The translations under genes and the position numbers were made by a program. Of a stretch of DNA of 8,966 nucleotides, positions 1 through 6,491 are shown piece by piece. Within the stretch, counting starts at the first letter, position 1. The number at the start of each line of letters is the position of its first letter. The stretch covers positions 1 through 8,966 of the forward strand of contig UQHV01000031.1 of assembly GCA_900540895.1 (NCBI GenBank), in the 5' to 3' direction. This DNA is from an uncultured Collinsella sp. GTDB lineage: Bacteria > Actinomycetota > Coriobacteriia > Coriobacteriales > Coriobacteriaceae. The notes beneath the pieces were generated by a model. The model was not told the origin of the DNA and did not search any database. It saw only the letters and a list, made by a program, of their open reading frames with translations.

Positions 1-57
1 GTGCCTGCTTTGTTTTGAGAAGTTCGCGGAGCCCACTTCTCAAAACAAAGCAGGCAC
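1..57. repeat. Perfect 23-bp inverted repeat (strong hairpin)
   Basis: Bases 1-23 are the exact reverse complement of bases 35-57, separated by an 11-base spacer (24-34). The arm begins GTGCCTGC and ends GAGAAGT. The left arm starts at the first base of the window, so the repeat may extend further out. There is no clean T-run after the right arm (it is followed by CCCCGG), so it is not a classical one-way terminator. A long hairpin between genes could be a bidirectional terminator of an upstream gene, a repetitive extragenic palindrome, or the remnant of a small mobile element. No second copy occurs in the window. Confidence 0.85.
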
Positions 58-140
58 CCCGGCCCTCGCCCGTACACTTTTCCGCTGAGCGCGTGATTGC
101 CGCCGTGTACCGAAGGGTTGCCGTTGCAACTTCAAATTGG

Positions 141-149
141 TGCTATATT
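141..149 (+). promoter_or_regulatory. Candidate extended -10 promoter for the regulatory block
   Basis: TGCTATATT at 141-149 matches an extended -10 element (TGn before a TATAAT-like hexamer), 38 bases upstream of the ATG at 187. TTGCAA at 124-129 is the best -35 candidate, but its 14-base spacing is too short, so the extended -10 would have to carry recognition. It would serve the small gene and probably both GntR genes, since no promoter or terminator is evident in the 35-base gap after the first gene. Confidence 0.4.
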
Positions 150-186
150 CGGCTTGAGTTGTTTAATGCTAGTACGGGAGGCTGAT

Positions 187-678
187 ATGGGGCTGTTCAA
201 GAAGAAAAACCCGCAGGACGCCTTTGATCCCGATGTGTTTACCATCACGGATACTATTTTGGACCCGCCGCGGTTTACGTTTTTGCCGGCCATCTACCAG
301 GATGCTACGCGTCGCAAGTGGGCCGTGCATCAGCGCGGTGCGCAGCCGAAGATCTTTGACTATGCGGACGTGCTGCAGTGTGAGATCGTCGAGACTGGGA
401 ATCCCGAGGATGTGCCGGAGCTCAGCAATCGTGAGCTCGCTCAGCAGATTTTGATCAATCCAGCTCAGGCCACTAAAAACAACGCCGCCAAGCGTAATAT
501 GTGCCTTGGTATGGGTGTCATCGTTGCCGTGCGAACCGGCGAGGATGAGATTTCGAAGCTTGAGATTCCGGTGACTGCGGGCGAAGTCAAGCGAGACTCC
601 GGCCTATATCGGTCGTATCGGAACGTTGCGGAGCAGATTAAGGAAGCTTTCGACGCCATGGGGTGTTCGGAGCAATGA
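187..678 (+). CDS. Conserved hypothetical protein (163 aa), resembles the C-terminal part of DUF4428-type proteins
   Basis: I do not recognise this gene with certainty. The start at 187 (MGLFKKK) is chosen because GGGAGG at 176-181 lies 5 bases upstream; the longer reading from a TTG at 97 has no good ribosome site and would run through the likely promoter. The protein is soluble-looking, with a lysine-rich N terminus and no signal peptide or clear membrane helix. The pattern IFDYADVLQCEIVETG (about residues 75-90), a later short hydrophobic strand (MGVIVAVRTGEDE) and an end of the form YRSYRNVAEQIKEAF recall the C-terminal region of DUF4428-family proteins, here without their N-terminal zinc ribbon. 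That link is by memory of pattern only. It lies 35 bases upstream of the first GntR gene and is probably co-transcribed with it. Function unknown. Confidence 0.75.
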   Translation: MGLFKKKNPQDAFDPDVFTITDTILDPPRFTFLPAIYQDATRRKWAVHQRGAQPKIFDYADVLQCEIVETGNPEDVPELSNRELAQQILINPAQATKNNAAKRNMCLGMGVIVAVRTGEDEISKLEIPVTAGEVKRDSGLYRSYRNVAEQIKEAFDAMGCSEQ

Positions 679-713
679 TGCCCACAGCATCAGGCGGTTG
701 AGGAGCCTTGCCC

Positions 714-1481
714 ATGTCGAGCGAACCATATGCGATTCCGCCCAAAGATCGCGCCTTTGAGGGCATTCTTTGGTATATCAAACACTATGACTTACAGGGT
801 GGCGATCGGTTGCCTGCCGAGCGCGTGCTCTGCGAAGAGCTGGGCGTATCACGCACGGCGCTTCGTGCTGCCATCACGCGTCTTATATCGTGCGGAACCC
901 TGGAAAGCCGCCGTGGTTCGGGCACCTATGTGTGCCCGCCCAAACCGCTGAACATTTTCCAGGAAACGTGGAACTATACCCAGGCCGTCGAGAGGGTTGG
1001 CTCAAAGTCCACCGCACGCCTGATATGGTCAAAGGTCGTGTATGCCGATATCGATTTGGCTCAAAAGGCGCAGATCGATCTGGGTATGCCGCTCTTCTGC
1101 ATTCGACGCGTTCGCGTGGTCAATGGATCCCCCGCATCGATCGAGACGGCATACGTCAATCTGTCTTTATGTCCCTCGCTTCCCGATCACGATTTTGAGC
1201 AAGAGAGCCTCTATGACGTTTTGCTCAAAGAGGGCAATGTCCATGTGACGCACGGCAAGGAGCATATTTCCATCAGCCGCCTGAACGCCGACGAGGCCAA
1301 GCTGCTGGATGCCCAGGAGGGCACGCCAGTGTTTTACAAGGCGTCTCACGAACGCGACGAGAACGACGGCTTTGTCGAGTATTGCAAGTCCGTGATTCTG
1401 CCGACAAAGTATCGCTTTGCCGATAACGGCGAGGCGGACGGCGTTGCAACGAAGGTGGGTGTCGAATGGCTGAAGCGGTAG
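714..1481 (+). CDS. GntR-family transcriptional regulator, HutC subfamily (UTRA domain), regulator 1
   Basis: A 255-residue DNA-binding repressor or activator of the HutC type. Residues about 12-74 form the winged helix-turn-helix, with the family hallmarks LPAERVLCEELGVSRTALRAAITRL and the wing RRGSGTYV. Residues about 90-245 fit a UTRA ligand-binding domain, ending with VEYCKSVILPTKYRF. The ATG at 714 is preferred because AGGAG at 701-705 is 8 bases upstream; a TTG at 708 sits too close. The 3' end overlaps the next regulator gene by 16 bases, so the two are translationally linked. In E. coli the frl genes are also controlled by a UTRA regulator (FrlR). A phosphorylated sugar-amine is a plausible effector here, by inference from the neighbouring PTS and deglycase genes. 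It is clearly diverged from regulator 2, so the pair is not a recent duplication. Confidence 0.93.
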   Translation: MSSEPYAIPPKDRAFEGILWYIKHYDLQGGDRLPAERVLCEELGVSRTALRAAITRLISCGTLESRRGSGTYVCPPKPLNIFQETWNYTQAVERVGSKSTARLIWSKVVYADIDLAQKAQIDLGMPLFCIRRVRVVNGSPASIETAYVNLSLCPSLPDHDFEQESLYDVLLKEGNVHVTHGKEHISISRLNADEAKLLDAQEGTPVFYKASHERDENDGFVEYCKSVILPTKYRFADNGEADGVATKVGVEWLKR

Positions 1482-2179
1482 GGGACCTGCCGGTCTACAA
1501 ACAAATCCGCCGCTGTATTGCGGAGCGAATCGAGCGCGGCGACTATCCGACGGGTTCGATGATTCCGTCCGAAAATGAACTGGCCGAGGAGTTTGGCACC
1601 ACGCGTCTGACAATTCGTAGCGCCATGGACGAGCTGGTCAAGAGCGGTCAGATTCGTCGCGTGCAGGGCAAGGGCGCCTTTGTGGGGCATAAGTGGTTTG
1701 ATGAGCACGTTCGCAAAGGCGGTTTTCGCCAGACGGTTTTGGCCTCGGGCGCGACGCCATCGGTACGCATCCTCGCGCGTTCCAAACGCTATGCCGGCCT
1801 GTACTATGCCGACCTGTTTGGTATCGCCGAGGACGATCTGCTTTACTCGGTGCGCCGTCTTAACTGCATCGATGGCGAGCCCGTGTCGATCGAGATGACG
1901 CTGATTCCGTGCCTGCTGTTCCCGGGTATCGAGGATGTCGATATTTCGGTTTTCAGTCTGTACGAAACCTATGACATGTTGGGTCGAAAGCCGGATAAAT
2001 CGATTGAGAAGCTCGATATCGAGGCTTTGGGCGCACGCGATGCGAGCCTGCTCAATCTTGAGCCAGGAGATCTGGCGCTTGTGCTGGAATGCTTGACTTA
2101 CGATGCGAGCGGACAGGTCATCGAGTACGCCAAATCCTTTACTCGCGGCGATGCCGGCGGTTATGCCTACAACTATTAG
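1466..2179 (+). CDS. GntR-family transcriptional regulator, HutC subfamily (UTRA domain), regulator 2
   Basis: A 237-residue second regulator. The N-terminal winged helix spans about residues 8-75: PVYKQIRRCIAERI, then IPSENELAEEFGTTRLTIRSAM, then the wing VQGKGAFVG. The remainder fits a UTRA effector domain, including the typical motif GEPVSIEMTLIP and a C-terminal VIEYAKSFTRGD. The ATG at 1466 lies inside the end of regulator 1, with AAGGTGGG at 1452-1459 as ribosome site. A terminator follows directly. The genes it is likely to control are the three downstream units, whose promoters all carry the same TTGGTATYAAA-type sites. HutC-family sites commonly contain a GGT...ACC core, which these sites partly match. 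Which of the two regulators binds which element cannot be decided from sequence. Confidence 0.94.
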   Translation: MAEAVGDLPVYKQIRRCIAERIERGDYPTGSMIPSENELAEEFGTTRLTIRSAMDELVKSGQIRRVQGKGAFVGHKWFDEHVRKGGFRQTVLASGATPSVRILARSKRYAGLYYADLFGIAEDDLLYSVRRLNCIDGEPVSIEMTLIPCLLFPGIEDVDISVFSLYETYDMLGRKPDKSIEKLDIEALGARDASLLNLEPGDLALVLECLTYDASGQVIEYAKSFTRGDAGGYAYNY

Positions 2180-2185
2180 TATCTA

Positions 2186-2222
2186 GAACGTCCTTGCGCA
2201 CGGCGAGGACGCTCGTTTTTTT
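2186..2222 (+). terminator. Intrinsic terminator after the regulator pair
   Basis: CGTCCT (2189-2194) pairs with AGGACG (2206-2211). The stem extends by two further pairs across one mismatch (2186-2187 with 2213-2214) and is followed by a run of seven T at 2216-2222. It ends the regulatory transcript and separates it from promoter A. Confidence 0.8.
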
Positions 2223-2260
2223 AGGACATGTGCCGCTCGACCGATGAACGGCCAAAACTG

Positions 2261-2341
2261 ACCGTCTACCGAGAGAGGAGGATTAAATCGAAAAATCGGT
2301 ATTAAAAACGGCTAACCTGTAATCGTTCACTGGTATTAAGA
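2261..2341 (+). promoter_or_regulatory. Promoter A with tandem operator sites, upstream of deglycase copy 1
   Basis: Three elements match those at promoters B and C. ACCGTCTACCG starts at 2261; TCGGTATTAAA starts at 2296; CTGGTATTAAG starts at 2330. Distances are 35 and 34 bases. The best -10 candidate is TGTAAT at 2318-2323, which places the start point near the second site, so a bound regulator would block initiation. No good -35 hexamer is visible; the first operator occupies that position. The second site approximates a GGT-N7-ACC inverted repeat. Operator function is inferred from recurrence and position. Confidence 0.6.
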
Positions 2342-2344
2342 ACC

Positions 2345-2434
2345 TTTGAATTGTTGAGCTTGGGGCCAAGATGTCCACAAGGTTAAGCGGTGCGACGGGG
2401 CGGCAAGCCCGTTCATTCCGTGCGACAATTCAAA
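2345..2434 (+). promoter_or_regulatory. Foldable 5' leader of deglycase copy 1
   Basis: TTTGAATTGT at 2345-2354 is the exact reverse complement of ACAATTCAAA at 2425-2434, and the stem continues inward with one G-U and one G-C pair. It encloses about 66 bases with two smaller hairpins: CTTG/CAAG at 2359-2370 and ACGGG/CCCGT at 2395-2412. AACCTT (2341-2346) can instead pair with AAGGTT (2379-2384), which would compete with the closing stem. The structure ends 9 bases before the AAAGGAG ribosome site at 2444-2450. This could be a cis-acting RNA switch or a stabilising leader; no known riboswitch class is recognised. Confidence 0.4.
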
Positions 2435-2455
2435 CTGCTCGTGAAAGGAGCGGGA

Positions 2456-2988
2456 ATGAAGGAGACCGAGAAGATCGAGATCATGCACTTCGACCAGGAG
2501 GGCTACCTCGAGGACGGCAGGAACGTCTACGAGGCCGGCAAGAAGATGACCGCCCTGGCCGACCGCGTGCACGAGGAGGGCTACGACGCCGTCTTCCTGA
2601 TGGGCGTCGGCGGCACCTGGGACGAGTTCATGCAGCTCGAGTACCTCATGAACAAGTTCGGCGACCGCGACCTCGAGGTCTACCTGATCCACGCCGCCGA
2701 GTGGAACGTCATGGGCCACAAGCGCATGACCGACAGGTCCGTCGTGCTGACCGCCTCCGAGTCCGGCACCACCCCCGAGGTGCTCGAGGCCGTCGGCAAG
2801 ATGAGGGAGATGGGCGTGCGCGTCTTCGCCATGACCAACCCCGAGGGCAAGATCGGGCAGGCCGTGGGCGCCGAGAACTGCGTCATGATGGCCTCCGACC
2901 ACGGCGCCGGCGGCTGCGAGAAGGGCTACTACCTCGCCGACTGCTTCGGCCTGCGCCTGCTCAACCGCCGCGGCTGCTTCCCCAAGTT
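2456..2988 (+). repeat. 533-bp perfect direct repeat, copy 1
   Basis: Identical base for base to 7605-8137. The match begins at the A of the start codon (upstream bases differ at once) and ends in codon 178, where TTC becomes TTT in the other copy. The most likely cause is gene conversion between the two deglycase genes; assembly collapse is the main alternative. Confidence 0.97.
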
Positions 2989-3517
2989 CGACCTGTTCAT
3001 CGAGCAGACGAAGGACGTCTGGAAGGACATGCTCGACATCCGCAAGCGCTTCGAGCCGCGCGCCGAGGAGCTCGCCAGGAAGTACGCGCTGGCCGACTAC
3101 ACCATGTTCATCGGCTCGGGGGCCCTCTGGGGCGAGACCATCCTGTACTCCATGTGCCTGCTCGAGGAGATGCAGTGGAAGCGCATCCGCCACATCACCT
3201 CGCACGACTTCTTCCACGGCACGCTCGAGCTGCTCGAGCCCGGCGTCCCGGTGTTCCTGTTCATGGGCGAGGACGAGTGCCGCGCCCTCGACGAGCGCGT
3301 CCGCGCCTTCCTCACCAGCGGCGTGACCGGCGACGAGGACTACGTCATCATCGACACCGCCGAGTACGCGATCCCGGGCCTGGACGACGACTTCCGCGTC
3401 ATCGTGTCGCCGTGGATCCTGTCCGTGCTGACCACCGACCGCCTCTCGCGCAACTACGAGCTGGTCACCAAGCACAACCTCAAGTACCGCCGCTACTACC
3501 ACCAGTTCGACTACTAA
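2456..3517 (+). CDS. SIS-domain sugar-amine-6-phosphate deglycase, FrlB/FraB/GfrF type (copy 1)
   Basis: A 353-residue cytoplasmic enzyme of the SIS family. Relatives (FrlB, FraB, GfrE/GfrF) split a 6-phosphorylated Amadori product into hexose-6-phosphate and the free amino acid or amine. The sugar-phosphate loop is seen as SESGTT at residues 101-106. The C-terminal block SHDFFHGTLELLEPGVPVFLFMGEDE (about 249-274) matches the diagnostic EFRHGPLEIVEPGVP region of FrlB. Glu238 and His254, 16 residues apart, fit the catalytic Glu/His pair described for FraB. The start at 2456 is set by AAAGGAG just upstream; a GTG at 2390 would run through the folded leader. It lies 21 bases before EIIA with no terminator between, so it heads an operon with EIIA and EIIB. 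Third positions are almost all G or C. Its first 533 bases are identical to copy 2. The exact substrate is not known; fructosyl- or glucosyl-amino acid phosphates are most likely. Confidence 0.88.
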   Translation: MKETEKIEIMHFDQEGYLEDGRNVYEAGKKMTALADRVHEEGYDAVFLMGVGGTWDEFMQLEYLMNKFGDRDLEVYLIHAAEWNVMGHKRMTDRSVVLTASESGTTPEVLEAVGKMREMGVRVFAMTNPEGKIGQAVGAENCVMMASDHGAGGCEKGYYLADCFGLRLLNRRGCFPKFDLFIEQTKDVWKDMLDIRKRFEPRAEELARKYALADYTMFIGSGALWGETILYSMCLLEEMQWKRIRHITSHDFFHGTLELLEPGVPVFLFMGEDECRALDERVRAFLTSGVTGDEDYVIIDTAEYAIPGLDDDFRVIVSPWILSVLTTDRLSRNYELVTKHNLKYRRYYHQFDY

Positions 3518-3538
3518 TTTCATTTGGGGGAAACCGCA

Positions 3539-3958
3539 ATGAGGCAATACATCTTCGCCAGCCACGCGCATTTTGCGACCGGCATCAAGGAGAGCACCGA
3601 GCTGCTCTCGGGCGCGCGCGATAACGTCCACGACCTGTCGATGTTTGTCGACGGCCGCACCGACGTCGCCGAGGAGGCCGCCAAGCTCCTGGCGACCTTC
3701 GACCCCGCCGACGACGTAATCGTGTGCACCGACCTGTTTGGCGGCAGCGTCAACAACGAGTTCACCAAGATCGTCCAGACGCGCCCCAACACCTACCTGG
3801 TTGCCAACATGAATCTGCCGCTGCTGATCCAGCTGCTCTTTTCGGACCAGGAGGCTCCCGCCGATCAGGTTATCCGCGAGATCCTCGCGGCTGACGACAC
3901 GCGCGTCAAGTTTGTCAACGACCTGCTGACCGATGCGGATGACGAGGAAGAGTTCTAG
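3539..3958 (+). CDS. PTS system mannose/fructose/sorbose-family EIIA component
   Basis: A 139-residue cytoplasmic phosphocarrier that takes phosphate from HPr and passes it to EIIB. The N terminus MRQYIFASHAHFATGI corresponds to the active-site strand of EIIA-Man; His9 aligns with the phosphorylated histidine of ManX (GTHGW). CTDLFGGSVNNEF (about 63-75) matches the family motif DTWGGSPFN. The protein has the single-domain length of this family and ends in an acidic tail (DADDEEEF). The ATG at 3539 follows a GGGGGAAA ribosome site at 3526-3533; the in-frame TTG at 3524 overlaps that site and is rejected. It lies 21 bases after deglycase copy 1 and 57 bases before EIIB. A paralogue starts at 8761, about 64% identical over the visible part. 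Confidence 0.93.
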   Translation: MRQYIFASHAHFATGIKESTELLSGARDNVHDLSMFVDGRTDVAEEAAKLLATFDPADDVIVCTDLFGGSVNNEFTKIVQTRPNTYLVANMNLPLLIQLLFSDQEAPADQVIREILAADDTRVKFVNDLLTDADDEEEF

Positions 3959-3979
3959 TCACCGCCTGCTATTAATGGG

Positions 3980-3993
3980 GCCGGGTTTCCGGC
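3980..3993 (+). other. Small GC-rich hairpin between EIIA and EIIB
   Basis: GCCGG (3980-3984) pairs with CCGGC (3989-3993) around a four-base loop. No T-run follows, so it is not a terminator. It may set mRNA stability or processing between EIIA and EIIB; the function is a guess. Confidence 0.4.
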
Positions 3994-4015
3994 ATGAGAC
4001 CTTTGGGGGTCAATC

Positions 4016-4498
4016 ATGATTCAACTGCTTCGCGTCGACCATCGTCTGCTTCATGGCCAGGTGGCCGTCTCTTGGGTCCAGGGCTTGGGCTCTGACTGCA
4101 TCTTCTGCGTTGGCGACAAGGTTGCCAACGATCCCGTCTGGAAGACTACGCTCAAGATGGGAAAGCCGGCCAACGTCAAGCTCGTCATCAAGGACATGGA
4201 GCACGCCATCGAGGCCATCAACTCCGGTGTTACCGATAAGTACAAGATGATCATCTGCGTCGCCAGCATCGCCGAGGCCAAGCAGCTTGTCGACGGCTGC
4301 CCGCAGATCACCTCCATCAACCTGGGCAACACCAAGTCCAAGGACGAGCAGCGTCCCGATGCCCGTAAGATCTCCCGCCAGATCTTTGTGACTGCTGCCG
4401 AGGAAGAGGACATTCGTGAGCTCGTCGGCCGCGGTGTCGAGGTCGAGATTCGCGCTCTGGCCGACGACCCCAAGGTCGATGCCCTAAGCGCCCTCTAA
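4016..4498 (+). CDS. PTS system mannose/fructose/sorbose-family EIIB component
   Basis: A 160-residue cytoplasmic EIIB that receives phosphate from EIIA and transfers it to the sugar during transport. The N terminus IQLLRVDHRLLHGQV is the family signature (R-x-D-x-R-L-x-H-G-Q-V); His13 is the expected phosphorylated residue. The central ADDPVW-like segment (VANDPVWKTTLKM) and ITSINLGNTK are also typical. Its length is that of a free-standing EIIB (about 155-165). GGGGG at 4005-4009 serves as ribosome site. It is followed by a hairpin and promoter B, so in this locus EIIA and EIIB are on the deglycase transcript while EIIC and EIID are on another. Confidence 0.95.
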   Translation: MIQLLRVDHRLLHGQVAVSWVQGLGSDCIFCVGDKVANDPVWKTTLKMGKPANVKLVIKDMEHAIEAINSGVTDKYKMIICVASIAEAKQLVDGCPQITSINLGNTKSKDEQRPDARKISRQIFVTAAEEEDIRELVGRGVEVEIRALADDPKVDALSAL

Positions 4499-4505
4499 TT
4501 GGGAA

Positions 4506-4542
4506 CCACGGGCGGCGCGCACGGCGCCGCCCCTATTCGTGG
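4506..4542 (+). terminator. Strong GC hairpin after EIIB, possible terminator
   Basis: GGGCGGCG (4510-4517) pairs with CGCCGCCC (4525-4532). The flanking CCACG (4506-4510) and CGTGG (4538-4542) can form an alternative outer stem. There is no true T-run (CTATTCG follows), so as an intrinsic terminator it is incomplete. It may instead protect the 3' end of the deglycase-EIIA-EIIB message or allow partial read-through into EIIC. Confidence 0.5.
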
Positions 4543-4579
4543 GCGTACCGGATAAACGCTTTACCCGTTACCCCCATCT

Positions 4580-4653
4580 ACCGTTCACCGGGAGTACACG
4601 CCCGTTGAGCGATTGGTATTAAATAGTTTTCTCATGACTATATAATTGGTATC
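4580..4653 (+). promoter_or_regulatory. Promoter B with tandem operator sites, upstream of EIIC-EIID
   Basis: A consensus -10, TATAAT, lies at 4641-4646 and overlaps the second operator TTGGTATCAAAT (starting 4646). The first operator, TTGGTATTAAAT, starts at 4613, 33 bases earlier, and covers the -35 zone, where no good hexamer is seen. ACCGTTCACCG starts at 4580, again 33 bases further upstream. The arrangement matches promoters A and C. Binding at the second site would cover the -10 and start point, which favours repression. Confidence 0.68.
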
Positions 4654-4792
4654 AAATCATTTGCACCGGTTTAGGTGTTAACAGCACACCGGTACAAGCT
4701 GGATCTGTCTAGGCGATTGTCGGCATGGAAAAGGGCGCGCTGACAAGTCGGGAATCGCCGCGCGGATCCAAGAGGGATCAAAGGGAGGAACA
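4654..4792 (+). promoter_or_regulatory. 5' leader of EIIC with possible secondary structure
   Basis: About 140 bases without a gene. GGCGA (4712-4716) can pair with TCGCC (4755-4759), continued by TTGTC (4717-4721) with GACAA (4742-4746). GGTGT/ACACC and two ACCGGT palindromes lie near 4665-4693. The ribosome site AAGGGAGG at 4781-4788 is outside these stems. No known riboswitch is recognised, and the structures are weaker than the one before deglycase copy 1. Confidence 0.25.
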
Positions 4793-5566
4793 ATGCTTGT
4801 TCAAGCGATCCTCATCGGACTTATCGCTGCCTTCGGTAAGCTCGATTATCAGCTCGGTACGCTCTATGCGTTCCGCCCGATCGTTCTGTGCCCGCTCGTC
4901 GGCATAGTCCTCGGGGACCTGCAGTCCGGCCTCGCCATCGGTGCGAGCCTCGAGCTGCTCTTCATGGGTTCAATCTCCATCGGCGCTTACGTGCCGCCCG
5001 ATGAGTGTATTGGCGGTGTGCTCGCCTGCGCCTTCGCTATTCAGCTGGGTCAGAGCACCGAGGCCGCTATCGCGCTCGCGATGCCCATCGCCACTCTGTG
5101 CTTGGCCATTAAGAACGTCGTCAACGCCGGTATGCCCCTTCTGGTCGACCGTGCCGACGTCTTTGCCAGCAAGGGTAACCTCAAGGGTATCTACGCTATG
5201 CACTGGATTATCGGTCTCGTGATTGTCGTCCTGGCCTTTATCCTGTGCTCGGTCTCCTTCTATCTGGGTGCCGACGCCGTTCAGGGCCTGCTCGACTTCA
5301 TCCCGACGTTCGTCCTCGATGGCTTTGGCGTCGCATCCAACATCCTGCCTGCCATGGGCTTCGCCATGCTCGGCCGTCTGGTGCTTACCAAGCAGCTCGT
5401 GCCGTTCTACTTCCTGGGCTTCCTGCTGTGCTCCTATGCCAACGTGCCCGTCCTCGGCGTCGCCCTGATCGCAATCATCATCGGCATCGACAAGTACGAC
5501 CTGCTGGGCCTTGGTGGCGCCCAGTCCCAGCTTTCTGTGGAAGGGGATGAGGACGATGACTTCTAA
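4793..5566 (+). CDS. PTS system mannose/fructose/sorbose-family EIIC component
   Basis: A 257-residue inner-membrane protein that forms the sugar channel together with EIID. Hydrophobic segments fill most of the chain (clear ones near residues 4-14, 25-45, 72-86, 91-106, 138-160, 183-199 and 204-231). The family signature is visible as GASLELLFMGSISIGAYVPPDE (about 50-71). The C terminus is strongly acidic (EGDEDDDF), as is that of EIIA. The ATG at 4793 follows a strong AAGGGAGG ribosome site. The EIID start codon overlaps its end by 11 bases, so the two subunits are translationally coupled. Substrate cannot be read from the sequence; the deglycase and FrlC-like neighbours suggest a sugar-amine adduct rather than free mannose. 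Confidence 0.95.
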   Translation: MLVQAILIGLIAAFGKLDYQLGTLYAFRPIVLCPLVGIVLGDLQSGLAIGASLELLFMGSISIGAYVPPDECIGGVLACAFAIQLGQSTEAAIALAMPIATLCLAIKNVVNAGMPLLVDRADVFASKGNLKGIYAMHWIIGLVIVVLAFILCSVSFYLGADAVQGLLDFIPTFVLDGFGVASNILPAMGFAMLGRLVLTKQLVPFYFLGFLLCSYANVPVLGVALIAIIIGIDKYDLLGLGGAQSQLSVEGDEDDDF

Positions 5567-6380
5567 TTCCGAGAACCAGATTACTCGCTCCGACCTCATT
5601 AAGAGCGCCGTGAACACCGGCGCCCTGGGCATGGAATTCTCTTGGACCTACTACAAGCAGATGAACATTGCCTTCTGCCTGATGGTCGCCAACATGCTCA
5701 AGAAGATCTATGCCGGCCGTCCCGATGATTACGCCGAGGCCTTGCACCGTCACAGCGCATTCTTCAACATCACCCCGCAGCTCGCTCCCTTCGTGGGTGG
5801 CATCGCGATGGCCATGGAAGAAAAGGTCGCTCGTGGCGAGGTTGAGCCCGAGAGCGTCAACGACATCAAGGCCGCCCTCATGGGTCCGCTTTCCGGCCTG
5901 GGTGACTCCTTCTTCCTGTCCACCCTGCGCGTCGTCGCCGCTGCCGTGGGCATCAGCCTGTGCCAAGCCGGCAACGTCTTTGGCCCCATCGCCTTCCTGC
6001 TCGTCTACAACATCCCGGCGTTCCTGATTCGTATCTTTGGCGCTATCAAGGGTTATGAGCTAGGCATTGGCTTCCTCGACGAGGCTCAGAAGACCGGCCT
6101 GATGCAAAAGATCATGGCCTGCGTCGGCATTGTCGGCGTCATGGTCGTCGGCGCCATGAGCAAGGACATGTTCTGGGCTTCGTTGCCCATCGCCATTGGT
6201 CAGGGCGACTCCGCCCAGACTCTCCAGGACATCCTGGACGGTATCATGCCCGGTATGCTCGGCATGGCCGCCTTCTGGCTCTACTATTGGCTGCTCTCCA
6301 AGAAGATCAACCCGATGGTCCTGATCCTCTGCACCATGGTCGTGGGCATCATCGGCGCTTACTTTGGCGTGCTTGCCTAA
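5556..6380 (+). CDS. PTS system mannose/fructose/sorbose-family EIID component
   Basis: A 274-residue membrane subunit unique to this PTS family, partner of EIIC. Recognisable parts are the N-terminal ITRSDLIKSAVNTGALGMEFSW, NITPQLAPFVGGIAMAMEE (about 71-89), and GPLSGLGDSFFLSTLRVV (about 110-127), which matches the ManZ motif GPLAGIGDS. The C-terminal third holds membrane helices ending at GVLA. The ATG at 5556 is chosen because AAGGGG at 5541-5546 lies 9 bases upstream; the ATG at 5547 abuts that site directly. It overlaps the EIIC stop. A terminator lies 48 bases after its stop codon, before the epimerase gene. Confidence 0.94.
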   Translation: MTSNSENQITRSDLIKSAVNTGALGMEFSWTYYKQMNIAFCLMVANMLKKIYAGRPDDYAEALHRHSAFFNITPQLAPFVGGIAMAMEEKVARGEVEPESVNDIKAALMGPLSGLGDSFFLSTLRVVAAAVGISLCQAGNVFGPIAFLLVYNIPAFLIRIFGAIKGYELGIGFLDEAQKTGLMQKIMACVGIVGVMVVGAMSKDMFWASLPIAIGQGDSAQTLQDILDGIMPGMLGMAAFWLYYWLLSKKINPMVLILCTMVVGIIGAYFGVLA

Positions 6381-6428
6381 TATGTTCGAATCGCGCTTCC
6401 ATCGCGTCTAACGGTTGCGTCGATCTTT

Positions 6429-6465
6429 GGGGGCTTGTCGCATCTGCGGCGGCCCCCTGTTTTTT
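6429..6465 (+). terminator. Intrinsic terminator between EIID and the epimerase gene
   Basis: GGGGGC (6429-6434) pairs with GCCCCC (6452-6457), with an inner CGCA/TGCG pairing, followed by TGTTTTTT to 6465. The next gene starts only 26 bases later, with no promoter visible in that gap, so the epimerase is probably expressed by read-through at a lower level than EIIC-EIID. Confidence 0.75.
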
Positions 6466-6491
6466 AAAACTCCGTACGAAAGGGGAGGGCT

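Noticed and set aside
97..186. N-terminal extension of the first gene from a TTG at 97
   Set aside because: No ribosome site precedes 97, the extension would cover the extended -10 candidate, and a good GGGAGG lies before the ATG at 187.
2371..3624. 417-codon + strand frame overlapping deglycase copy 1
   Set aside because: The translation is dominated by Arg, Gly, Pro and Ala, typical of an out-of-frame reading of GC-rich coding DNA. The overlapping frame has clear SIS-family motifs.
2336..3631. Very long antisense open frame (431 codons) opposite deglycase copy 1, and a matching one of 377 codons opposite copy 2 (7518-8651)
   Set aside because: The low-complexity Val/Ala/Leu/Glu/His-rich translation is what GC-rich third positions of the real gene give on the other strand. 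There is no ribosome site, no recognisable domain, and the frame exists in both copies only because the genes are homologous.
4510..4532. Fully functional intrinsic terminator after EIIB
   Set aside because: The stem is strong but no T-run follows, so complete termination cannot be claimed; it is listed only as a possible terminator.
4725..4907. Small 60-codon frame in the EIIC leader, a possible leader peptide
   Set aside because: It runs well into EIIC out of frame, has no good ribosome site and no run of regulatory codons.
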